Positions 1 to 7,127 are shown, numbered from the stretch's first letter. The stretch: DNA of 15,444 nt from an uncultured Coriobacteriaceae bacterium (GCA_902783925.1 CACZSV010000201.1:1-15444); one strand, 5' to 3'. Made by a program: numbers and translations. Notes: generated by a model not told the origin, from the sequence alone.

Positions 1-157
1 CATCGTCGACTACGTGGCAAACAAGGTTGCGGGCGAGGAACGCATCATCAGCGACGATCGATCGAGAATCAAGCTACTCGTCGTGCCGACCAACGAGGAG
101 CTCATGATTGCCCGTGATGCCGTTCGCATTGCGCATGAACATGGCGTCGAGGGCTAG
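1..157 (+). CDS. ackA: Acetate kinase, C-terminal fragment (5' end outside window)
   Basis: The open frame starting at base 2 encodes 51 residues and stops at TAG 155-157. The end of the protein contains VVPTNEELMIARDAVRI, which matches the very conserved C-terminus of acetate kinase (IPTNEELMIARDT). Acetate kinase is a cytosolic ASKHA-fold enzyme that interconverts acetyl phosphate plus ADP with acetate plus ATP, normally paired with phosphotransacetylase in fermentative ATP production. Only the last helix region is visible, so the catalytic residues cannot be checked. The gene is followed 25 bases later by a hairpin terminator, which separates it from the toxin-antitoxin genes. The identification rests on one short but distinctive motif. 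Confidence 0.85.
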   Translation, partial: IVDYVANKVAGEERIISDDRSRIKLLVVPTNEELMIARDAVRIAHEHGVEG

Positions 158-182
158 GGAAGTCCTTTAAATAGATGCTGAG

Positions 183-208
183 ATGGGCGCACGAGATGCG
201 CCCATTTT
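183..208 (+). terminator. Hairpin terminator after ackA
   Basis: The arms ATGGGCGCA (183-191) and TGCGCCCAT (197-205) pair perfectly over 9 bp around a 5-base loop. A short run of four T follows (205-208). The position, 25 bases after the ackA stop, fits an intrinsic terminator, although the T tract is short. The stem shares the core GGGCGCA/TGCGCCC with the terminator after argG. Confidence 0.6.
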
Positions 209-243
209 GCATGCCTGCTCTATATACTTGTATAATATACTTG
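207..243 (+). promoter_or_regulatory. Candidate promoter and autoregulatory operator of the toxin-antitoxin operon
   Basis: A perfect TATAAT lies at 231-236. TTGCAT (207-212) sits 18 bases upstream as a possible -35, and it overlaps the tail of the ackA terminator. The -10 is embedded in an 8-base direct repeat, TATACTTG at 223-230 and 236-243 (13-base period), and in an inverted repeat GTAT-AAT-ATAC at 230-240. Short repeated sites over the -10 are what ribbon-helix-helix antitoxins usually bind to repress their own operon. The -10 is clear; the operator role is inferred. Confidence 0.5.
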
Positions 244-270
244 CATTTGTCTGTCTCGAAGGTGGGAACT

Positions 271-513
271 ATGCCGCAGCTTTCTCTTTATATTGATGAT
301 GCCACCATGGAGACCCTTCGCTCTTCTGCAAAGGGGGAGGGAGTTTCCATGTCAAAATATGCTGCCGAGCTTATACGCACCCGCTCAGAATCCGGTGCCT
401 GGCCAAAAGGATATTGGGATAGCGTATACGGTTGCCTTGATGATGAGAGCTTCGCTGTTAACGACGGAACCCTCGATGCGTCTCTCGATGATAATTGCGA
501 TTGGTTCGAGTGA
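271..513 (+). CDS. vapB: Ribbon-helix-helix type antitoxin (VapB-like)
   Basis: This 80-residue acidic protein begins LSLYIDDATMETLR and continues with a second helix around SMSKYAAELIR (residues about 27-37). This is the strand-helix-helix pattern of MetJ/Arc/CopG-type antitoxins. The tail from residue 45 onward is rich in W, D and E and ends DNCDWFE, as expected of an extended segment that covers the partner toxin's active site. The ATG at 271 was chosen because AAGGTGGG lies just before it. A longer reading from 175 would run through the ackA terminator and the promoter. The toxin gene starts 6 bases downstream, so the two are probably co-translated. It presumably neutralises the toxin and represses the operon. 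Family membership is inferred from pattern, not from a database search. Confidence 0.8.
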   Translation: MPQLSLYIDDATMETLRSSAKGEGVSMSKYAAELIRTRSESGAWPKGYWDSVYGCLDDESFAVNDGTLDASLDDNCDWFE

Positions 514-519
514 GCAGCT

Positions 520-930
520 GTGTATCTACTTGATTCCTGTGTATGCATAGACATCATGAGAGGCAGGCTTCCATCTGCTTACGAGATTATGAGGCATTCC
601 GATCCAAGGCAATTTGGAGTGCCGGCAATTGTTGTCGCCGAGCTCAATTATGGTATCGAGAGAAGCAAGAAACTCAAGGAGAACCGCCTGCTGACGGAGC
701 GTTTCTTGGCCCCGCTCACCATCGTGGACTTTGATGAGAGATGCGCACGCGCTTACGGGGTTGTGCGCGGTCAGCTGCAGAAAAGGGGGCTTCAAATCGG
801 ACCAAACGATATGCTAATCGCTGCCACGGCCATCGCAAATCAAGCAACTCTTGTAAGCAATAACCATAAGGAGTTCAAGCGCATCAAGGGTCTCGAATTC
901 GAGAGCTGGTACGAGATTGATGTGCAGTGA
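520..930 (+). CDS. vapC: PIN-domain toxin ribonuclease, VapC family
   Basis: This 136-residue protein spans a single PIN domain. The acidic metal-binding residues are in the expected places: D5 in YLLDSCVCID, E41 in VVAELNYGIE, D97 in GPNDMLIAATA, and N115 in LVSNNHKEFKRI at the position often occupied by D or N. VapC toxins are Mg2+-dependent endoribonucleases that block translation, commonly by cleaving tRNA or rRNA. The target here cannot be read from sequence. The start is GTG at 520, six bases after the antitoxin stop, with only a weak GAG-type ribosome site, which suggests translational coupling to the antitoxin. The catalytic set is complete, so the toxin looks intact. The last base of its stop region overlaps a possible third ORF beginning at 927. 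Confidence 0.88.
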   Translation: MYLLDSCVCIDIMRGRLPSAYEIMRHSDPRQFGVPAIVVAELNYGIERSKKLKENRLLTERFLAPLTIVDFDERCARAYGVVRGQLQKRGLQIGPNDMLIAATAIANQATLVSNNHKEFKRIKGLEFESWYEIDVQ

Positions 931-1082
931 AGAGCGAAAGCAAGAATCCTCGGGCGAGTGAGTTGGCAGAACGTTTTCGCGAAAACGAAATGTCTGCAGC
1001 GCTGGATCAGATTGCTTATGCTGATTCTGAACCGAATTGCATATTCTCATCAATACATGCGTATATACTGCATATTATTTAA
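927..1082 (+). CDS. Possible small third ORF of the toxin-antitoxin operon, 51 residues
   Basis: A GTG at 927-929 overlaps the toxin stop in a GTGA arrangement and opens a frame that ends at TAA 1080-1082. The first 36 residues, including SELAERFRENEMSAALDQIA, are highly charged and helix-prone. The last 15 (from about CIFSSIHAYILHII) are hydrophobic and read through an AT-rich region that looks regulatory. I recognise no family. It could be a genuine small co-translated protein, the remnant of a longer gene whose 3' end was replaced, or a chance frame. No good ribosome site precedes it, so expression would depend on coupling to the toxin gene. Overlap with the candidate argC control region argues for decay or chance in its second half. 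Confidence 0.35.
   Translation: MKSESKNPRASELAERFRENEMSAALDQIAYADSEPNCIFSSIHAYILHII
972..987. repeat. Perfect 16-bp palindrome CGTTTTCGCGAAAACG
   Basis: The two halves CGTTTTCG (972-979) and CGAAAACG (980-987) are exact reverse complements with no spacer. It lies inside the possible 51-codon ORF and about 170 bases before argC. It could be a regulator binding site or a coincidence of the codons it spans. There is no direct evidence of function. Confidence 0.4.
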
Positions 1083-1117
1083 ATAATATTGATTTCTGGT
1101 TGAATAAGGTCCACAAT
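1038..1117 (+). promoter_or_regulatory. Candidate argC promoter and ArgR operator region
   Basis: This AT-rich stretch differs sharply from its surroundings. It contains TGCATATT twice (1038-1045 and 1069-1076), a related TGCGTATA (1058-1065), the palindrome GTATATAC (1061-1068) and an 18-bp perfect palindrome ATATTATTTAAATAATAT (1072-1089). ArgR hexamers bind tandem AT-rich palindromes, and actinobacterial ARG boxes contain TGCATA-like half sites, so this is the obvious operator candidate for the argC operon that encodes ArgR itself. A possible promoter is TTGATT (1089-1094) with CACAAT (1112-1117) at 17-base spacing, which would place the palindrome against the -35. The repeats are seen directly; the operator and promoter assignments are inference. 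Confidence 0.45.
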
Positions 1118-1158
1118 AGCGAGAAAACTCTTTTCGATAGTATCAGATTGGAAACGAC

Positions 1159-2199
1159 ATGAAAAAAGCAGCGGTTGTTGGTGCGGCTGGATATGCCGGT
1201 GTCGAGGCGGTGCGTATACTCCTCGGCCATCCGGATTTCGAACTCACCTGCATAACATCCTCGAGCGATGCGGGCACCCCCATTGCCGAGCTCTACCCGG
1301 CTCTCGATGGCATCTGCGAGCTGGTCTTCGAAGAACATGACGCGCAGGCGGTTGCAGCTAAGGCGGATGTCGCCTTTCTGGCAGTTCCTCATACCGCCTC
1401 GCTTGCCATGACGCCCGCACTCGTCGAGGCGGGCGTGCAGGTGGTCGACCTTTCTGCCGATTATCGTCTTGCTGATGCGTCTGTGTACGAGCACTGGTAC
1501 GGAGCCAAGCACACGAGCCTCGATCTTCTCGCGCAGGCAATCTACGGTTTGCCCGAGCTTGCACGCGATGAGCTCAAGGCGGGCACGCCGGTTGTCGCCT
1601 GCCCTGGCTGCTACCCCACGGCGTCGGCCCTTGCAACGGTGCCCGCAATCGAGGCGGGGATTGCCGCTGATGCGCCCATTTGCATCGCTGCGCTTTCGGG
1701 CGTTTCCGGTGCAGGCCGCAAGGCAAGCGCTAAAACGCACTTCTGCAACGCCGACGAATCGGTCGGTCTCTATGGCCTGCCGCACAGGCATACGCCGGAA
1801 ATCGCGCAGACGTTGAGCCGTGCCGCGAACCGTGAGGTCGAGGTCATCTTCACGCCGCATCTCGTGCCCATGGTGCGCGGCTTGCTTGCAACCGTCTATA
1901 TTCCGCTGGCGCATGAGATGAGCACCGAAGAAGTGCATGCCATCTATGAGAAGCGCTATGCGGGCGAGCCGTTCGTGAACCTACGTCCCGTAGGTCAGAT
2001 GCCGCAGACCGCATGGGTCGAAGGCACGAATAGGGCGCAGGTCGGCGTTGAAGTGGCTCCCGGCAACAAAATGCTCATCGCGAGCTGCGGCATTGACAAT
2101 CTGGTCAAGGGGGCCGCGGGACAGGCCGTGCAGGCGGCAAATCTCGTATGCGGTTTTGAAGAGACCGCTGGTCTCGATGCGCGGATGCCGGTGGTGTAG
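1159..2199 (+). CDS. argC: N-acetyl-gamma-glutamyl-phosphate reductase
   Basis: ArgC catalyses the NADPH-dependent reduction of N-acetylglutamyl phosphate to N-acetylglutamate semialdehyde, the third step of arginine synthesis, in the cytosol. The 346 residues match the usual family length. The N-terminal dinucleotide-binding loop is GAAGYAGVE (about 8-16). The catalytic cysteine is C151 in PGCYPTA, and the conserved histidine motif HRHTPEI covers residues 209-215. The ATG at 1159 is preceded by TTGGAAA, a modest ribosome site, and the Rossmann strand begins directly after it. It is the first gene of the arginine operon, and argJ starts 3 bases after its stop. Control is probably through the AT-rich palindromic region just upstream. 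Confidence 0.97.
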   Translation: MKKAAVVGAAGYAGVEAVRILLGHPDFELTCITSSSDAGTPIAELYPALDGICELVFEEHDAQAVAAKADVAFLAVPHTASLAMTPALVEAGVQVVDLSADYRLADASVYEHWYGAKHTSLDLLAQAIYGLPELARDELKAGTPVVACPGCYPTASALATVPAIEAGIAADAPICIAALSGVSGAGRKASAKTHFCNADESVGLYGLPHRHTPEIAQTLSRAANREVEVIFTPHLVPMVRGLLATVYIPLAHEMSTEEVHAIYEKRYAGEPFVNLRPVGQMPQTAWVEGTNRAQVGVEVAPGNKMLIASCGIDNLVKGAAGQAVQAANLVCGFEETAGLDARMPVV

Positions 2200-2202
2200 A
2201 GC

Positions 2203-3423
2203 ATGCAGGAATACGAAATTACTTTCATTGACAAAGGCGTCACGGCGCCGGCCGGAGTCAAGGCAGCTGGCGTTCATGCGGGTTTCCGCAAAGACCCCAA
2301 CAGGCTTGACGCAGCTCTCGTCGTTGCCGAAGGCCCGCATGTCACCAGCGCAGGCGTGTTCACCAAGAACGTCTTTTGCGCAGCTCCCGTACAGGTCGAT
2401 CGCGAACTGCTCGAAAAACATACTGCGCATGCCGTGATTCTCAATTCCGGCAATGCCAATGCTGCAACCGGCGAGCCGGGCTTGGACATTGCGCGCAAGA
2501 CGGCACAAGCGACGGCGCAGGCGCTCGGCCTCGCCGAAGGCGAGGCGCTCGTGGCGTCCACGGGCGTCATCGGCGTCGAGCTCGACTGGGGTCCGTTCGA
2601 AGTGGGCATCCCAGCGCTTGTGAATGCGCTTTCAAAAGACGGCGGCCATGATGCGGCATGCGCCATAATGACGACGGACACGCATCCCAAAGAATGCGCT
2701 GCCTCCTTCGAGTTCGAGGGAAACACGTACACGATTGGCGGCATGGTCAAGGGCTCGGGCATGATTCAGCCCAATATGGCTACCATGCTCGCCGTTCTCA
2801 CGACGGATATGCCGCTTGGCCGCTCGAGTGCCAAAGAGGCTCTGCGTCGGGCGGTCAACGTGTCGTTCAACAGGGTTACTGTCGATTCCGATACCTCGAC
2901 CAACGACAGCGTGTTCTTTTTGTCGAGTGGAGCGGCGCCCGTACCCCAAGACGATGACGAGGCATTCAATGTCTTGGCATATGCTCTGCGGGCGGTATGC
3001 GAGAACCTTGCGCGCCAGATTGCCGCAGATGGCGAAGGCGCGACAAAGCTCGTGACGGTCAACGTGCGCGATGCCGCGAGCGACACGGACGCCGACGCGG
3101 CAGCACGCACCGTCGCGAACTCCCCGCTCGTCAAGACGGCGATTGCCGGCCACGATTGCAATTGGGGCCGTATTGCCGCCGCTGTGGGGCGCAGCGGTGC
3201 GGCATTCAGGCAAAACGATGTGGATATAGACATTATAGGCATGCCGGTTCTACGCGCCGGATTGCCCTGCGGCTTTGACGAGGATGAAGCGCTCAAGCGT
3301 TTCGAGGCAGACGAGATTGTCATCGATGTCAGCCTGGGTACGGGCAAGGGCGGGCAGGCGCGCGTTTGGACCTGCGATCTGACCCATGAGTACATCCATA
3401 TCAATGCCGACTATCGTAGTTAG
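2203..3423 (+). CDS. argJ: Glutamate N-acetyltransferase / ornithine acetyltransferase
   Basis: ArgJ transfers the acetyl group from N-acetylornithine to glutamate. This closes the acetyl cycle and releases ornithine. Some members also use acetyl-CoA and so make N-acetylglutamate themselves. The 406-residue precursor carries the self-cleavage site QPNMATML, where cleavage between A193 and T194 gives alpha and beta chains and exposes T194 as the nucleophile. Other family hallmarks are VILNSGNANAATG near residue 80 and DCNWGRI near residue 320. The gene starts 3 bases after argC and is followed by argB 9 bases on. Whether this enzyme is mono- or bifunctional cannot be read from sequence. No argA lies in the window, so bifunctionality is possible. 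Confidence 0.97.
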   Translation: MQEYEITFIDKGVTAPAGVKAAGVHAGFRKDPNRLDAALVVAEGPHVTSAGVFTKNVFCAAPVQVDRELLEKHTAHAVILNSGNANAATGEPGLDIARKTAQATAQALGLAEGEALVASTGVIGVELDWGPFEVGIPALVNALSKDGGHDAACAIMTTDTHPKECAASFEFEGNTYTIGGMVKGSGMIQPNMATMLAVLTTDMPLGRSSAKEALRRAVNVSFNRVTVDSDTSTNDSVFFLSSGAAPVPQDDDEAFNVLAYALRAVCENLARQIAADGEGATKLVTVNVRDAASDTDADAAARTVANSPLVKTAIAGHDCNWGRIAAAVGRSGAAFRQNDVDIDIIGMPVLRAGLPCGFDEDEALKRFEADEIVIDVSLGTGKGGQARVWTCDLTHEYIHINADYRS

Positions 3424-3432
3424 GAATAATGC

Positions 3433-4428
3433 ATGCAGTTTCGCAAACAATACGCAGAGCTCGACGTAGACGATATCGACACATTGCCCAATACGGTGCG
3501 TGCGCGTGTCTTGCTTGATGCCCTGCCGTGGATCGAAGACATCACCGGCAAGACCGTCGTCATCAAATACGGCGGGGCGGCGATGGTGGCAGGCGAGCTT
3601 CGCGACGCCGTCGTCGACGACATCATCATGCTCAAGCTTATGGGCGCAAATCCCGTCATCGTGCATGGCGGTGGTCCAAACATCAACGCCATGCTCAAGC
3701 GCCTCGATATTCCGGTGCACTTCGAAAACGGACAGCGCGTCACGGATGAGCAGACCATGGAGATCGTCAAGATGACGCTGGTGGGGCAGGTCAATCAGGA
3801 CCTTGTGAGCGCGATCAACAAGCACGGTTCGGTTGCCGTGGGCCTCAACGGCGCCGATGCCAAGATCATCAAGGCAACGCCGCTCGACCCGGCGCTCGGC
3901 CGCGTGGGCAAGGTCGAGTCCATCAACACCACGCTTATCGAAGACCTACTCGCCGCGGACTACATCCCCGTGATCGCGACCGTTGGCTATGGGGAAGATG
4001 GCGATTTCAACATCAATGCCGATACCGTTGCGGGCGAAATCGCCGCGAGCCTCGGGGCTCAGAAAATCGTCTTTATCACCGATGTCGACGGTATTTATAC
4101 AGATTTCGACGACAAGTCCACGCTCGTCTTGCGCATGGCGCTTTCCGAGGCGGTCGAGCTCGCGGAATCCGGCACGATGTCAAGCGGCATGATCCCCAAG
4201 ATCAATGCGTGTGTGACTGCGCTTTCTGCAGGTGTTGCCAAAGCGCACATCATCAACGGGACCGTAGCGCACTCGCTCGTGCTCGAGATCTTCACCGATG
4301 CAGGTGTCGGCACGCTCATCGTACGCCATAAGGATGACGGCATGTCGCCCGGCTTTGTCGAGGCGCCGGTCAGCAACTTTGCAAGCAAGCTCGAACAGTC
4401 CATTCAGACCATCGGAAGAGGAGAATAA
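3433..4428 (+). CDS. argB: Acetylglutamate kinase, arginine-sensitive type
   Basis: ArgB phosphorylates N-acetylglutamate with ATP, the usual control point of the cyclic pathway. Visible active-site elements are K45 in VVIKYGGAAM, the glycine loop HGGGPNI (78-84), D197 in NINADTVAGE and K256 in GMIPKINA. The residues before K45, including VRARVLLDALPWIEDI, match the extra N-terminal helix that interlocks dimers into hexamers in arginine-inhibited enzymes such as those of Pseudomonas and Thermotoga, so feedback inhibition by arginine is likely. At 331 residues it is longer than most family members, because of this N-terminal segment and a C-terminal tail of about 30 residues after GVGTLIV. The ATG at 3433 has AGGAA at 3422-3426. 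argD begins one base after the stop. Confidence 0.97.
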   Translation: MQFRKQYAELDVDDIDTLPNTVRARVLLDALPWIEDITGKTVVIKYGGAAMVAGELRDAVVDDIIMLKLMGANPVIVHGGGPNINAMLKRLDIPVHFENGQRVTDEQTMEIVKMTLVGQVNQDLVSAINKHGSVAVGLNGADAKIIKATPLDPALGRVGKVESINTTLIEDLLAADYIPVIATVGYGEDGDFNINADTVAGEIAASLGAQKIVFITDVDGIYTDFDDKSTLVLRMALSEAVELAESGTMSSGMIPKINACVTALSAGVAKAHIINGTVAHSLVLEIFTDAGVGTLIVRHKDDGMSPGFVEAPVSNFASKLEQSIQTIGRGE

Positions 4429-4429
4429 T

Positions 4430-5650
4430 ATGGGCAAGCAGTTCGATTTGGCGCAAAAGCTTGACAATACGTATGTCATGCACACATTCGTGCGCAAGCC
4501 CGTTGAGTTCGTGAGTGGGGCGGGGCAGTGGCTCATCGACGAAGAGGGAAACGAATATCTCGATTTTCTCTCTGGTATCGGCGTCGTGAGCGTAGGACAT
4601 TGCAATACGCGCGTGACGAGCGCGCTCGAAGAGCAAATCAACAAGCTCCTCCACGTGAGCAATTACTACTATGTCGAGCATCGTGGTGAAGTTGCCGAGC
4701 GCATCTCGCTCATGCTCGCCAATGGCAATGACGAAACCTGGCAGAGCTTCTTTGCGAATTCGGGCGCCGAGGCAAACGAGGGCGCGATAAAGCTCGCACG
4801 CCTGTGGGGCAAGCAAAGCCTTGATGGCGCATATGGCATTGTGTCTGCGGTGAAGTCGTTTCATGGGCGCACGCTCGCGACGCTTGCCGCAACGGCGCAA
4901 GATAATAAGCAGGATCCCTTCGCGCCCCTGCCCATGGGTTTTGGACGCACGCCGCTCAACGACATCGAAGCGCTCGAAGTCGCGCTCGACGCGGAGTACG
5001 ACGGCACCAAACCGTGCGCACTCATGCTCGAGTGTGTGCAGGGCGAATCCGGAGTATGGCCGTGCACGCCCGAGTTTCTCAAGGCGGCACGCGAGATGAC
5101 GCACGAGCGCGGCATGCTGCTCATAGTCGATGAGGTCCAGACGGGTTTCTGCCGCACGGGCGAGTATTTTGCCTTCCAGGGCTACGACATCGTTCCGGAT
5201 ATCGTGACCATGGCAAAGGGTATCGCCGACGGCATTCCCATGGGCGCTTTCGCCGCACGCACCGAGCTCGCCTCGCTTTTGCAGCCGGGCATGCACGGTA
5301 CGACCTTTGGCGGCGGTCCCGTGGCCTGCGCGGCGGCCGATGCGACGACGCAGATCATGTGCGAAGAGGGCTTTCTTGCGCACGTGCGCGAGATGGGCGA
5401 GTATCTGCGCAAGCGCCTTGCGGAGCTTCCCTTCGTGACCGATGTGCGTGGCCGTGGCTTGATGTGCGGTGTGAGCCTCGAGCAGCCAGTGGCCGCCGAA
5501 GCAGTGCTCAATGCCCTGCGTCATGGGCTCGTGCTCAATGCGCCTGCGGCAGATATCATCCGTTTTCTGCCGCCGCTTATCATAGAAAAGGAAGATGTGG
5601 ACGTACTCATAGAGAAACTACCATTGGTCTACAAGGAGGTCTGCAAATGA
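4430..5650 (+). CDS. argD: Acetylornithine aminotransferase
   Basis: ArgD is a class III pyridoxal-phosphate enzyme. It transfers the amino group of glutamate to N-acetylglutamate semialdehyde, giving N-acetylornithine. Of 406 residues, the PLP lysine is K263 in VTMAKGIADGIPMGAF. The cofactor-phosphate region is NSGAEANEGAIKLAR, and LLIVDEVQTGFCRTG contains the aspartate that contacts the pyridine nitrogen. The ATG at 4430 was chosen because a strong AGAGGAG site lies 6 bases upstream and the protein start aligns with the family. An upstream in-frame ATG at 4298 lies within argB and is not needed. It starts one base after the argB stop, and its own stop overlaps the argF start in ATGA. Confidence 0.96.
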   Translation: MGKQFDLAQKLDNTYVMHTFVRKPVEFVSGAGQWLIDEEGNEYLDFLSGIGVVSVGHCNTRVTSALEEQINKLLHVSNYYYVEHRGEVAERISLMLANGNDETWQSFFANSGAEANEGAIKLARLWGKQSLDGAYGIVSAVKSFHGRTLATLAATAQDNKQDPFAPLPMGFGRTPLNDIEALEVALDAEYDGTKPCALMLECVQGESGVWPCTPEFLKAAREMTHERGMLLIVDEVQTGFCRTGEYFAFQGYDIVPDIVTMAKGIADGIPMGAFAARTELASLLQPGMHGTTFGGGPVACAAADATTQIMCEEGFLAHVREMGEYLRKRLAELPFVTDVRGRGLMCGVSLEQPVAAEAVLNALRHGLVLNAPAADIIRFLPPLIIEKEDVDVLIEKLPLVYKEVCK

Positions 5651-6591
5651 ACGCTAACTCGCTTGCAGGGCGAGACTGCCTGCGCCTGCTCGATCTGACG
5701 CCAGAAGAATTCGAGCTTGTGCTCCAAACGGCTGCAAAGCAGAAGGCCGATTGGGCCGCCGGCATCCACGAAGCTCCCTGCGCAGGAAAGGCTATCGCCA
5801 TCATCATGGAAAAGCCGAGCCTGCGCACGCGTTCGAGCTTCGAAATTGGCGCATATCGTCTTGGCGCGCATCCACTGGTTATGAGCGATGATCACTCCGC
5901 ATTCAGCCGAGGGGAAACCGTGCAGGACACCACCCTCGTACTCGAGCGATTCGTCGACGCCATCGTGCTGCGAACCTTCGAGCAATCCAAAGTCGCCGAG
6001 GTCGCGAAGTGGTCGAAGAACCCGGTCATCAACGCGCTTTCCGACGATTTCCATCCCTGTCAGGGCCTTGCCGATGCGCTCACGATCGTCGAGCACAAGG
6101 GCACGCTCAAGGGGCTCACGCTCGCCTATGTGGGCGATGGCAACAATATGGCGCACACCTATCTCGAGATGGGGGCGCTTGCGGGCATGCATGTACGTCT
6201 GGGATGCCCGGCAATCCATATGCCAGATGCACGCGTCGTCGCCGAATGCGAGCAGCTTGCAAGCCAGGCCGGTGCGAGCATCGAAATCTTCGAGAATGCC
6301 GCGCAGGCGGTCGCTGGTGCGGATATCGTTCTTACGGACACCTGGACCTCGATGGGCGACGAGGACGAGCACGATCAGCGCCTCGCCGAATTCGAGGGTT
6401 TCCAGGTAAACGGCGAGCTCATGGCGCGGGCAGCACAAGGAGCGCTTTTCATGCACTGCCTACCGGCGCATCGCGGCGAAGAAGTCACCGACGAGGTTAT
6501 GGATGCCCCGTATTCGGTCATCTACGATGAGGCGGAAAATCGCCTCCATGCGCAGAAGGCGTTGCTGAGCCTGCTGATGGGTGCGGTGTGA
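5647..6591 (+). CDS. argF: Ornithine carbamoyltransferase
   Basis: ArgF condenses ornithine with carbamoyl phosphate to give citrulline. The 314-residue length is typical of the family. The carbamoyl-phosphate loop is S58-L-R-T-R62, a variant of the common STRTR. H136-P-C-Q139 contacts the carbamoyl group, TDTWTSMGDE is the ornithine-closing SMG loop, and H270-C-L-P273 carries the catalytic cysteine. A near-perfect AAGGAGGT lies 6 bases before ATG 5647, which overlaps the argD stop by 4 bases. This is the strongest ribosome site in the operon. The biosynthetic context favours an anabolic role over the catabolic arginine deiminase pathway. The carbamoyl phosphate must come from genes outside the window. 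Confidence 0.96.
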   Translation: MNANSLAGRDCLRLLDLTPEEFELVLQTAAKQKADWAAGIHEAPCAGKAIAIIMEKPSLRTRSSFEIGAYRLGAHPLVMSDDHSAFSRGETVQDTTLVLERFVDAIVLRTFEQSKVAEVAKWSKNPVINALSDDFHPCQGLADALTIVEHKGTLKGLTLAYVGDGNNMAHTYLEMGALAGMHVRLGCPAIHMPDARVVAECEQLASQAGASIEIFENAAQAVAGADIVLTDTWTSMGDEDEHDQRLAEFEGFQVNGELMARAAQGALFMHCLPAHRGEEVTDEVMDAPYSVIYDEAENRLHAQKALLSLLMGAV

Positions 6592-6593
6592 TC

Positions 6594-7022
6594 ATGGCAA
6601 GCATTCGAGAAAAGCGTCATAGCGTCATGCGCGAGCTTGTGCGTGGCGAGGACATTCGCACGCAAGCGGAGTTTGCCGAACGTCTGGGCGAGCTTGGCTA
6701 TGAGGTAACGCAGGCGACCGTTTCGCGCGATATAACGGAGCTCGAGCTGCGCAAGGGGCATGACGGTGCATACATACTCCCCGAAGATTACCGTCTGCGC
6801 TCGCTTATCGCAGGCACGGTGCACGAGACGCGCCGTGCGGGCAATCAGGTGCTGCTGCTCAGCGGACCAGGCTGCGCTTCCAGCATTGCAGCCGCTTTGG
6901 ATGCAGCCCAATGCGAAGGCATGCTCGGTTGTATTGCCGGAGACGACACGGTTTTGGTTGTCTGCGCTGACGAGAAAGCGGGCAAGCGGTTTCAAACGAC
7001 GATAGATGCTATGCTCGTGTAG
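6594..7022 (+). CDS. argR: Arginine repressor
   Basis: ArgR is the arginine-responsive DNA-binding regulator of arginine genes, acting as a hexamer with arginine as co-repressor. The 142-residue protein has an N-terminal winged helix with the recognition motif TQATVSRDI (S44, R45) and a C-terminal oligomerisation and arginine-binding domain. That domain contains GCASSIAAALD and the conserved GDDT motif (116-119), whose aspartates bind arginine. The start is uncertain: GTG 6588 overlaps the argF stop, while ATG 6594 lies 2 bases after it and gives a standard ArgR N-terminus. Neither has a strong ribosome site. Placement inside the biosynthetic operon implies autoregulation, probably at the repeats upstream of argC. 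Confidence 0.95.
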   Translation: MASIREKRHSVMRELVRGEDIRTQAEFAERLGELGYEVTQATVSRDITELELRKGHDGAYILPEDYRLRSLIAGTVHETRRAGNQVLLLSGPGCASSIAAALDAAQCEGMLGCIAGDDTVLVVCADEKAGKRFQTTIDAMLV

Positions 7023-7069
7023 CACACGGTATACCCCCGCGACATCGCGAACAGGCGATCTCAAGGGTT

Positions 7070-7099
7070 TTGAAGCTGGAAGTATTGGATTACTACATT
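7070..7099 (+). promoter_or_regulatory. Weak candidate promoter before argG
   Basis: TTGAAG (7070-7075) and TACATT (7094-7099) are spaced by 18 bases, within the 105-base gap between argR and argG. Each matches the consensus at only four of six positions. The gap also contains the small inverted repeat ATCGC/GCGAT (44-48 and 55-59 past base 7000). argG may therefore have its own transcript or simply be read through from argC. Confidence 0.3.
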
Positions 7100-7127
7100 A
7101 GGTCTTCATCTAGGGAAAGGAAACAAA

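Noticed and set aside
175..270. Extended N-terminus for the antitoxin
   Set aside because: This stretch contains the ackA terminator and a TATAAT promoter. The ATG at 271 has a good ribosome site and gives a normal RHH start.
4298..4429. Upstream start for argD inside argB
   Set aside because: The ATG at 4430 has a strong ribosome site and aligns with the family. The extension would only read the argB C-terminus in another frame.
5359..5646. Upstream start for argF inside argD
   Set aside because: The AAGGAGGT site and the ATG at 5647 define the start. The upstream part has no resemblance to ornithine carbamoyltransferase.
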